DNA from: JAFGIT01 sp016929465 [NCBI: Candidatus Coatesbacteria bacterium]
GTDB taxonomy: Bacteria > B130-G9
Length of the DNA: 21,996 nt
Direction: 5' to 3'
Assembly (NCBI GenBank): GCA_016929465.1
Contig: JAFGIT010000066.1
Coordinates: 1-21,996, forward strand
Under the pieces are notes generated by a model. That model was not told where the DNA came from and ran no database searches. It saw only the letters and a list, made by a program, of their open reading frames with translations. Below are positions 16,260 to 21,996 of this stretch, one piece after another. The position numbers and the translations under genes were made by a program. Numbering within the stretch: position 1 is the first letter of the stretch; each line of letters opens with the position of its first letter.

Positions 16260-17090
16260 TTACCTCCCGTCGTAGAGGCTCCACACTCCGCGTGTGCTGG
16301 CCTCATGTCTGGCTTGCCCCTTATCTCCCTCGGTCACATCCAACGGGATCTCAAAGACCTGACCCGGGAAAATCAAATCGGGGTCTTTGATCTGGTCCCT
16401 GTTGGCGCTATAGATCAGTGGCCAAAGGAATGGATCGGAATAGGTATCAGCATAACCGGCGATACGCCACAGGCACTCGCCCCTGACGACCGAGTGCTCA
16501 ATCGACTTGGGAGCGGCTGCGACAGATGATGCGTAGTTCTCAACGTCAGCCAAAAGCTCTTTGGCTCCAGAGAGAAGCGACATACTTCCATTCTCGGCCA
16601 GCAGAAGGTCGCAACCAGGCCCGTCTATTTGAGACCGCACCCTCGTGGCCATCCCGCGCAGGGAGCTCAATCTAGCCATGAATGGTGCCGCGCCTTCATC
16701 GTCTCCGAGCCCATTCAAGCTATCAGCAATATCCGACAGCAGTCCGTCTGCATCTGAGAGGTTCCTCTCGGCAACCGCACGGGCGTTGTCACCTCTGCCG
16801 ATGGCCTCTTCCTTGGCTCTCTCAGCCAGCGCCTTGGCCTCGATGGCGAGGTCCTTGGCATTCTTCTCCTTGTTGTCGGCCGCCGTACGAGCCTCATTCA
16901 GCTTCCGCTGAGCCTCCTGATACGTATCCGATGCGTAAATGTCGCTGCAGACTTCCTTCGAATCAGAAATGCTAGCTGAGGCTGCCTCCAGCTCCATATC
17001 AGGGCGTTTGTAAAACATGCAGCAAGCTGCCTGTAATCCGGCGAGCACAACAACAAAGATAATCAAAGCACACCGCTTCGCGATTGCCAT
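16260..17090 (-). CDS. LysM-domain envelope protein, probable lipoprotein
   Basis: 276 residues from the ATG at 17090, chosen because GGGAGGA stands six bases upstream; the earlier ATGs at 17120 and 17105 lack proper sites. Residues 1-24 are a signal sequence ending LAGLQAACC, a weak lipobox with Cys23 or Cys24 as the lipidated residue. Residues about 35-125 are Ala/Glu/Lys-rich helices (AEAKAL, RAKEEA patterns), like periplasmic coiled-coil or DUF4398-type segments. Residues 199-250 form a LysM motif: HSVVRGECLWRIAG, DPFLWPLIYSANRDQI, PDLIFPGQVFEIP. LysM binds peptidoglycan, so the protein likely links outer membrane or periplasm to the wall. A good promoter lies upstream. The lipobox is imperfect, so a plain secreted protein remains possible. 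Confidence 0.82.
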   Translation of the reverse strand: MAIAKRCALIIFVVVLAGLQAACCMFYKRPDMELEAASASISDSKEVCSDIYASDTYQEAQRKLNEARTAADNKEKNAKDLAIEAKALAERAKEEAIGRGDNARAVAERNLSDADGLLSDIADSLNGLGDDEGAAPFMARLSSLRGMATRVRSQIDGPGCDLLLAENGSMSLLSGAKELLADVENYASSVAAAPKSIEHSVVRGECLWRIAGYADTYSDPFLWPLIYSANRDQIKDPDLIFPGQVFEIPLDVTEGDKGQARHEASTRGVWSLYDGR

Positions 17091-17096
17091 CTTAAG

Positions 17097-17103
17097 TCCT
17101 CCC
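17097..17103 (-). promoter_or_regulatory. Ribosome binding site fixing the LysM protein start
   Basis: GGGAGGA on the minus strand, six bases before the ATG at 17090. It is the best site of the three possible ATGs. Confidence 0.75.
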
Positions 17104-17170
17104 ATCTTGAACGAGTCCATTTCCTATTGCCATTTCTTCATAGTCCCCTATTTTAGGAGCTCTGCCGTTC

Positions 17171-17199
17171 ACTCTAATCCGATGCCAGCCTGATGTCAA
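17171..17199 (-). promoter_or_regulatory. Sigma70-type promoter for the LysM gene (and possibly the phoH operon)
   Basis: A perfect TTGACA (17199-17194) and TAGAGT (17176-17171) with a 17-base spacer on the minus strand. Transcription would start near 17164 with a leader of about 75 bases. The weak spacing to phoH beyond the LysM gene makes readthrough into phoH plausible. Confidence 0.6.
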
Positions 17200-17254
17200 G
17201 CACAATAAGGAAGGGCACATCCGTTTCCATTCAGCGAGAATCACGAAGAGCCTG

Positions 17255-17271
17255 GATGGCCCTTAGCCATC
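17255..17271 (-). terminator. Short hairpin after the acyltransferase gene
   Basis: GATGGC (17255-17260) and GCCATC (17266-17271) form a 6-bp stem around a five-base loop, 12 bases after the acyltransferase stop. No T-tract follows, so termination is uncertain. Confidence 0.35.
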
Positions 17272-17283
17272 GGGACCGAATGC

Positions 17284-18219
17284 TCATTTGTTCCTGCGCT
17301 TCCTCCATCGATGCGTTATCCACGACCACTCCTCCGGATGTCGCCGAATGGTATTTTCGATAATCGCAGCCATGGCCGCTGTATTGCTCTCGATAAAAGC
17401 CTCATCGTCGGCATAGTCGGGCGGATTGAGGGGAGGTTCTATGACTATTCTCTGGCGCATGCCGCCCAACCTGTATATGAAAACCGGCAGAATCGGAGCG
17501 CCCGAGCGCAGGGCAAACATGGCCGGCCCCTTTGGTGTCGGCACTTCATACCCGAAGAACTCCACAAATACTCCCCCTTTACGGGCCTCTTCATCGGCGA
17601 TCACGCACACCACCTCGTTCTCGCCAAGGCGACGAATGACTTCCCTTGTTGCCCCCCACGGAGGATCTCGCGAGATGATGTTCAGCCCCATCTCGAGGGC
17701 TCTCTCAGATATCAGTGAATTCAGCCTCTCCGCCTTCGGCATATTGACGATCGTCGAAAAGGCGAATCTCTCGAATCCAAGCCTGAGGCATTGAAGCATG
17801 AAATTCCCGAAGTGCGCCCCGAGTAGAATCGCCCCTTTGCCCGAACTGAGGGCCGTCTCGAGATGGTCCAGCCCTTCTACCTCGATCAGCTCCCAAATCT
17901 TCTCCCGGTGGCCTGCCATCCAAACAACCTGGAAGGCGTTGACGAGCAAAAGCTGGGCCGTTCTTTTGCCGATGCGGCACATTTCCTCCTCGGTCAATTC
18001 TGGAAACGCGAGCCTCAAATTGCTTTGCGCGAGCTCCCTGCTCTCTCTCATCAAAATCCGCGCGACGCTCCCGATTATTCGCCCGAATCGCTCCAGAAGA
18101 GAGAGAGGGAATAATGGCAATATATGGAGCAGGGCCTTGAGAAGCTGGAGTCCAATCCAATATTTGATTGCTCTACTGACGGACTTGTATCTTCTCTTGA
18201 GCCTCTTCGAGAATCTCAT
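17284..18219 (-). CDS. LpxL/HtrB-family lysophospholipid (lipid A) acyltransferase homologue with altered catalytic motif
   Basis: 311 residues from the ATG at 18219, which overlaps the radical SAM stop by one base (TGATG); an upstream in-frame ATG at 18303 lies inside that gene and is unlikely. The N-terminus is basic with a hydrophobic segment (about 20-57). The family block reads GAILLGAHFGNFM: His136 is present, but the acid expected five residues later is Met141, so HX4(D/E) becomes HX4M. Other family parts are intact: ADEEARKGGVFVEFFG (208-223), TPKGPAMFALRSGAPILPVF (228-247) and HPEEWSWITHRWRKR (294-308). LpxL relatives add acyl chains to lipid A or similar lipids at the inner membrane. 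With the acid lost, activity may be reduced, altered or absent. Confidence 0.87.
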   Translation of the reverse strand: MRFSKRLKRRYKSVSRAIKYWIGLQLLKALLHILPLFPLSLLERFGRIIGSVARILMRESRELAQSNLRLAFPELTEEEMCRIGKRTAQLLLVNAFQVVWMAGHREKIWELIEVEGLDHLETALSSGKGAILLGAHFGNFMLQCLRLGFERFAFSTIVNMPKAERLNSLISERALEMGLNIISRDPPWGATREVIRRLGENEVVCVIADEEARKGGVFVEFFGYEVPTPKGPAMFALRSGAPILPVFIYRLGGMRQRIVIEPPLNPPDYADDEAFIESNTAAMAAIIENTIRRHPEEWSWITHRWRKRRNK

Positions 18220-19271
18220 CACTCTCGCCTGGATGATCGCCGATGGGCATACCAGGCCTCCGGAATTCTCAGCGTTGTTCCCGTCTCGCACGCGACCTGG
18301 CAATCACGGCACTTGCGGGCATCCTCCAGAGCGGCCTTTCCCCTGGTAGATCGCAGAATTGATGCGAGGTCAAATCCGTCCTCCAGGACGTTCCCCATAC
18401 GAATCTCGGCGGGGCAGCTACTGTTAGGATAGACCGAGCCATCTGCATCGATGAAGATTATCAGCCGTCCGGCCCAGCAGTCGAACTGACGGCCCTTTCC
18501 CTCCAAGAGATCTAGTATGATAGCCCGCTTCAGCTCGTAGCTCTCCGATTGCTGTCTTCTCAGGACTACTGCTAGCTCTCTCGACTGTCTCTCGCCGAGA
18601 GCAGGGGGTTCGTTTTCTTTTCGATAGATCACGCCCGACATCGGCACAATGAGATTCAAGTTGATGGCTCGCTCCTCGCAGTATCTAAGCATCGGTTCGT
18701 ATTGCTCGTAGTTTTCATCCGTTGCCGTGTAGTTGACCTCGACCTTCAATCTCTTATGGCCGTTCTCTTTGCTCAACGAAAGCAGGGACGCTAGGGCGGC
18801 GCTCGCCTTCGCGTAGGCGCCCTCGACGCCGCGTATCCGATCGTGGACCTCACCGAGCCCATCGAGCGAGACGATGACCATAAGCTGCTTGCGGAAAGAG
18901 AGTATCTCACTTGCAAGGGCCATGAGACGATCATTAAGAAGGGCATTCGTGTTAATGTTGATCGATGCACTGGGGAACCGCTCCGTAACCAGCCTGATGA
19001 TGTCGCCAAGGTCCTTCCGGAGCGTAGGCTCACCACCCGTGAAGGAGACATGCTTGATCCCGGATAGGAACTTCGCGCTCTCGCTGAACACCCTTTCGTA
19101 ATCGGCGAGTGACAACTCTCGCTCGAGCGGCTTCTGCCAGGCATTGCACATCCTGCACCGCGCGTTGCATCTCGATGTTACCGCGAGGCGCAACTTGCGT
19201 GGTCTTATCAAGCCCACCCGATCCAGTAAGTGATACTTCGCGGTCCTCAGAAGAGCATTAGCTGATTTCAT
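18219..19271 (-). CDS. Radical SAM protein with Twitch/SPASM-like C-terminal cysteines
   Basis: 350 residues. The SAM-binding cluster is CX3CX2C at Cys35, Cys39 and Cys42 (TSRCNARCRMC), followed by TGGEPTLR (78-85) and VSLDG (134-138). The C-terminal part has Cys265, Cys286, then Cys321, Cys324 and Cys328. C265-x12-G-x7-C and CX2CX3C are close to a Twitch or short SPASM module that would hold an additional iron-sulfur cluster. Such proteins modify peptides, sugars or lipids by radical chemistry; the substrate is not evident. The acyltransferase gene follows with a one-base overlap, so the two products are made together and may act on one lipid or surface molecule. No strong Shine-Dalgarno precedes the ATG. 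It is transcribed divergently from trpS. Confidence 0.87.
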   Translation of the reverse strand: MKSANALLRTAKYHLLDRVGLIRPRKLRLAVTSRCNARCRMCNAWQKPLERELSLADYERVFSESAKFLSGIKHVSFTGGEPTLRKDLGDIIRLVTERFPSASININTNALLNDRLMALASEILSFRKQLMVIVSLDGLGEVHDRIRGVEGAYAKASAALASLLSLSKENGHKRLKVEVNYTATDENYEQYEPMLRYCEERAINLNLIVPMSGVIYRKENEPPALGERQSRELAVVLRRQQSESYELKRAIILDLLEGKGRQFDCWAGRLIIFIDADGSVYPNSSCPAEIRMGNVLEDGFDLASILRSTRGKAALEDARKCRDCQVACETGTTLRIPEAWYAHRRSSRRE

Positions 19272-19339
19272 GGGCCCGAGGTTACATCGTCGCGCACGCT
19301 AAGGGAAGTGAGTGGACAATCGATCTCGACAATCTCCTC

Positions 19340-19368
19340 TTTACCTCCGCGCAGCTCGGCAATATAAT
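19340..19368 (+). promoter_or_regulatory. Sigma70-type promoter for the trpS-scpA-scpB operon
   Basis: TTTACC at 19340-19345 and a perfect TATAAT at 19363-19368 are separated by 17 bases. Transcription would start near 19375, about 120 bases before the preferred trpS start. Confidence 0.55.
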
Positions 19369-19445
19369 AGAATTATTGGATAGCTGGATCGCCCGTTCTT
19401 GCCTTTGTTTGGGGAGGCCCTCGGGCCGCGAAGGCGTTGCGTCAG

Positions 19446-19475
19446 GGGCGGACGTAGAACGGGCGCCCAGTTTTT
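19446..19475 (+). promoter_or_regulatory. Possible attenuator-like hairpin with T5 in the trpS leader
   Basis: GGGCG (19446-19450) can pair with CGCCC (19464-19468), and five T follow at 19471-19475. The stem is only 5 bp with a 13-base loop, and a separate GGGCGCCC palindrome overlaps it. No T-box consensus was found. Regulation by tRNA or tryptophan is speculation. Confidence 0.2.
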
Positions 19476-19480
19476 CTATT

Positions 19481-19486
19481 GGAGAA
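19481..19486 (+). promoter_or_regulatory. Ribosome binding site fixing the trpS TTG start
   Basis: GGAGAA lies nine bases before the TTG at 19496. The in-frame TTG at 19487 is too close to it, and sequence further upstream does not look like TrpS. Confidence 0.6.
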
Positions 19487-19495
19487 TTGACAGTT

Positions 19496-20476
19496 TTGAA
19501 GAAGACAATTGCCAGCGGAAACCGTGCATCGGGAAGGCTTCACCTGGGTCATTTCCAGCTGCTTAAATATTGGGTCACCCTACAGGACGAATATGACTGC
19601 TATTACTTCGTTGCGGACCTGCACGCGCTGACCACGATGTATCAGGACACCAGGGAAGTTGCCGAATACAGCAGGGATATACTCATTGACTGGTTGAGTG
19701 TCGGACTCGATCCCGAAAGGAGCACGCTCTTCGTCCAGTCGCAGGTCCCCGCGCATTCGGAGCTATTCGTGCTATTCTCCATGTTCTCGCAGCTCGGGAG
19801 GCTGTACAGGCTTCCAACCTACAAGGAACGCCTGCGAGAGGATGAGACGCATTCGCTCGTCACCCTCGGGTTTCTCGGCTATCCGGCGCTCCAGGCGGCC
19901 GACATATTGATCTATCGCGCCCACGCGGTTCCCGTCGGGCTGGACCAGGCCTCCCACGTCGAGCTCACTCGCGAGGTCGCGCGCGGCTTCAATCGGCTCT
20001 ATGGCAACGTATTCCCAGTCCCGACGACGCTCCATCCCAAGGTCGCAAACCTCTCCGGAACTGACGGACGCAAAATGAGCAAATCATACGACAACTGCAT
20101 ATATATATCGGATGGTCCCGACGCCCTTCAGAAAAAGATCGGGACCATGTTCAGCAATCCAGAGCGTAAGAGGCGCTCCGACCCTGGCGATGCGGAGAAA
20201 TGCAACGTCTATGAGTTCCATAAATGCTTCACCGACGCAGAGACGGTCGTCCGAATAAAGGCGGAGTGCGCGGATGCCTCGATCGGATGCGTCGATTGCA
20301 AGAGGATACTCCTCGAGAACATGATCGAAGCTCTCTCGGGGCCGCGGGAGAAAAGGAAACGACTCGAGGCTGACCACGCCTATCTGGATGAAGTGCTCCG
20401 AAAGGGGAGGGAAAGAGCCTGCATTGCTGCCGATGCGACCATGAGAGAAGTCAAAAAGGCTGTGGGGCTGCTATAG
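19496..20476 (+). CDS. trpS: Tryptophanyl-tRNA synthetase
   Basis: 326 residues from the TTG at 19496, a usual TrpS length. The product then begins MKKTIASGNRASGRLHLGH, as family members do. The class I signatures are HLGH (16-19) in place of HIGH, and KMSKS (193-197) in GTDGRKMSKSYDN. VPVGLDQASHVELTRE, typical of TrpS, lies between. It charges tRNA-Trp in the cytoplasm. The frame stays open 40 codons upstream, but those residues have no family character. The stop TAG overlaps the scpA GTG by one base. It is the first gene of an operon with scpA and scpB. Confidence 0.94.
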   Translation: MKKTIASGNRASGRLHLGHFQLLKYWVTLQDEYDCYYFVADLHALTTMYQDTREVAEYSRDILIDWLSVGLDPERSTLFVQSQVPAHSELFVLFSMFSQLGRLYRLPTYKERLREDETHSLVTLGFLGYPALQAADILIYRAHAVPVGLDQASHVELTREVARGFNRLYGNVFPVPTTLHPKVANLSGTDGRKMSKSYDNCIYISDGPDALQKKIGTMFSNPERKRRSDPGDAEKCNVYEFHKCFTDAETVVRIKAECADASIGCVDCKRILLENMIEALSGPREKRKRLEADHAYLDEVLRKGRERACIAADATMREVKKAVGLL

Positions 20477-21291
20477 TGGGTCTTGGCGAATCGGATAGCG
20501 CCGAGTTTGAAATTCAGGTCGGAGGCTACTCCGGCCCTTTAGACCTCTTCGTGTATCTCATAAAGCAGGAAGAGCTCGACGTCCTATCGGTCTCAGTACT
20601 TAGTATCGTCAAGAACCTTGCCAAGTTTCTCTCTGAGAGGTCCTGTGACCTCGATGCTGCGGGCGATGCCCTGCTCCTTACAGCAGACCTCTTATATCTC
20701 AAGTCCCGTCTCCTCTTGCCCGACCTCGTTGTCGATGATGAGCTGGAGGACGAGCTTGCACAGCCCTCATCGATCCTGGTTCAGCGGATCCTTCAGTACG
20801 AAGAAGCGCGGGCGCTCGCCGAAGGGCTTGCAGAGAAGGAGGAAGGACGTCGCGCGCTCTGGTTCTCAGGAGACTCGAGCGCGTATGTCGAGAAGGAGGA
20901 AGACGACCTCGTCGGCGCGAGCATAGTTGACCTTGCGCTATCTTTCGTGGGGCTCTTGACGCGAGAAGAGGCTGAACAAGTGCAGTATATCGCTCGCGAG
21001 AGATACTCGATAGCAGAGACCGTCTTGCGCATGGTCGGCTTCTTGAAGGAAAAGCGATCTGTTTCGATGCGCGAGATATTCGCACACGCACGCGACGTCG
21101 AGGAGAAATTGGCCTATTTTCTCGCGCTCCTCGAGCTCGTGAAATTCTCGCTCGTGGCAGCAGTTCAGCGAAGGGATTCATTTAACATCACGCTGAGGCT
21201 AGTCGGCGAAGCCGACATCGACAGGCTGCGCCTCGAACTCGGAGTTGAGGAGAAGGATGATGGGGCATTTGAGCTCGCGTCGATGCAGTGA
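20476..21291 (+). CDS. scpA: Segregation and condensation protein A
   Basis: 271 residues, close to the usual 230-270. It begins with GTG that overlaps the trpS stop. The N-terminal FEIQVGGYSGPLDLFVYLIK followed by EELDVLSVSVLSIVKN is the ScpA hallmark; LLLTADLLYLKSRLLLPD then EDELA follows. The C-terminal winged-helix region contains RVEEKLAYFLALLEL-like sequence. ScpA is the kleisin subunit that joins SMC and ScpB in the chromosome condensation complex. It acts on DNA in the cytoplasm, and scpB follows about 116 bases later. Confidence 0.93.
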   Translation: MGLGESDSAEFEIQVGGYSGPLDLFVYLIKQEELDVLSVSVLSIVKNLAKFLSERSCDLDAAGDALLLTADLLYLKSRLLLPDLVVDDELEDELAQPSSILVQRILQYEEARALAEGLAEKEEGRRALWFSGDSSAYVEKEEDDLVGASIVDLALSFVGLLTREEAEQVQYIARERYSIAETVLRMVGFLKEKRSVSMREIFAHARDVEEKLAYFLALLELVKFSLVAAVQRRDSFNITLRLVGEADIDRLRLELGVEEKDDGAFELASMQ

Positions 21292-21407
21292 CGGATTCTC
21301 AATGTGTTTGTCTTTCAGTGTCATGGACAGGGGCTTGTTTCAGCCAACTCGTTGAGCAGGATGTGATCATATTGATGGAATCTGGCTGCGAGGAGCAGGA
21401 TCGGGAT

Positions 21408-21996
21408 ATGGAGGAGAAGCTCGGCGACAACACGCTTCGGCTTGTGATCGAAGCGGTGTTGTTCGTGGCCACATCTCCGGTCTCGCACGAGCAGCTAACG
21501 GGCCTGTTTGGGCCGAGCGTCTCCAAAGAGGACGTCAAGTGCGCAATATCGTCGCTCTGGGAGAAATACGAAAAGGACGAGAGTTCTCTTCAGATTGTCG
21601 AGATCGCAGGCGGATTCAAGATGACGACACGGCCACACTATGCGGGATGGATAGAGAAATTCTTCACGCGGCGGCGGAAGGTTTCTCTCACGAAGGCGAG
21701 CCTCGAAGTCCTATCGATTATTGCCTACCAACAGCCTGTCACGATAGCTCAAGTCGATCACGTTCGCGGGGTCGATTCAGCAGGTGTAGTTCGGGGATTG
21801 TTGAAGCACAATCTCATTGCGATCAAGGGCCGGAAGAAGGCTCCGGGGAGACCTATTCTCCTGGCCACTACAGATAAGTTCTTGGATCATTTTGGATTGT
21901 CTAGCCTGGATGAGCTTCCGCGGCCAGAGGAGGTTGCGGGCGGAGCACGGCTTGAGTCTCAACAGGAGGGAGAGATTCCCTTTGTTGAACTGACTC
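21408..21996 (+). CDS. scpB: Segregation and condensation protein B (3' end beyond the window)
   Basis: 196 codons are visible and the frame runs off the right edge. LRLVIEAVLFVATSPVSHEQL near the start, IAGGFKMTTRPHYAGWI, then KASLEVLSIIAYQQPVT and HVRGVDSAGVVRGLLKHNLI are the ScpB winged-helix signatures; PGRPILLATTDKFLDHFGL follows. ScpB pairs with ScpA to regulate SMC. The ATG at 21408 has AGGA seven bases upstream and places the first helix as in known ScpB; an ATG at 21375 in the same frame is the main alternative. The frame is open back to the scpA stop but the extra sequence has no family character. Confidence 0.92.
   Translation, partial: MEEKLGDNTLRLVIEAVLFVATSPVSHEQLTGLFGPSVSKEDVKCAISSLWEKYEKDESSLQIVEIAGGFKMTTRPHYAGWIEKFFTRRRKVSLTKASLEVLSIIAYQQPVTIAQVDHVRGVDSAGVVRGLLKHNLIAIKGRKKAPGRPILLATTDKFLDHFGLSSLDELPRPEEVAGGARLESQQEGEIPFVELT

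Noticed and set aside
18220-18303. Upstream in-frame ATG for the acyltransferase
   Set aside because: It would overlap the radical SAM gene by about 85 bases; the TGATG overlap at 18219 is the normal coupling.
19376-19495. 40-codon extension of trpS
   Set aside because: It has no TrpS-like sequence, would begin at the predicted transcription start, and the TTG at 19496 has the better ribosome binding site and family N-terminus.
20699-21181. 160-codon minus-strand ORF
   Set aside because: Arg-rich antisense frame entirely inside scpA.
1-21996. CRISPR arrays, tRNA genes, insertion sequences or phage genes
   Set aside because: I looked for regular repeats, cloverleaf-like segments and transposase or integrase motifs and saw none.

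Overview
The window reads as a chromosomal segment of a Gram-negative-type, probably anaerobic bacterium that I cannot place in a named lineage. The grounds are an LpxL-type acyltransferase, a polysaccharide locus, a lipoprotein with LysM, a ferredoxin-linked indolepyruvate oxidoreductase with a phosphotransacylase, and sigma70-like promoters. Base composition is moderately GC-rich. I see no tRNA, rRNA, insertion sequence, integrase or CRISPR array.

Positions 1-5016 (+ strand) are a surface polysaccharide region. It holds the 3' part of a glycosyltransferase-2/phosphoglycosyl-transferase fusion, an O-antigen ligase/polymerase-type membrane protein with a long TPR tail, and two very small membrane ORFs. 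Positions 5199-8620 (+) encode a phosphate butyryl/acetyltransferase-like enzyme followed by indolepyruvate ferredoxin oxidoreductase alpha and beta (iorA-iorB). These could turn aryl or branched 2-oxo acids into acyl-CoA and then acyl phosphate. Two tight hairpins lie at the convergent junction that follows.

The minus-strand block 8726-19271, in transcription order from its right end, is: a radical SAM protein with a Twitch/SPASM-like C-terminus; a translationally coupled LpxL-family acyltransferase whose HX4(D/E) motif reads HX4M; a LysM protein behind its own promoter; the core run phoH - pgpH (7TM-HD phosphodiesterase) - ybeY - corC; a crotonase; a 440-bp hairpin-rich intergenic region; and a secreted SUMF1-family protein behind a promoter with a perfect TTGACA box.

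Positions 19340-21996 (+) carry a promoter, a leader, trpS (TTG start), scpA (GTG start overlapping the trpS stop) and the 5' part of scpB, which runs off the window. This is a housekeeping translation/chromosome-segregation operon.

Most of the window is ordinary core metabolism. The best leads are the acyltransferase without its catalytic acid coupled to a radical SAM gene, a YbeY with Asp in place of the third zinc-ligand His, the GT2-phosphoglycosyltransferase fusion, and the hairpin-rich intergenic region near 10190-10365.
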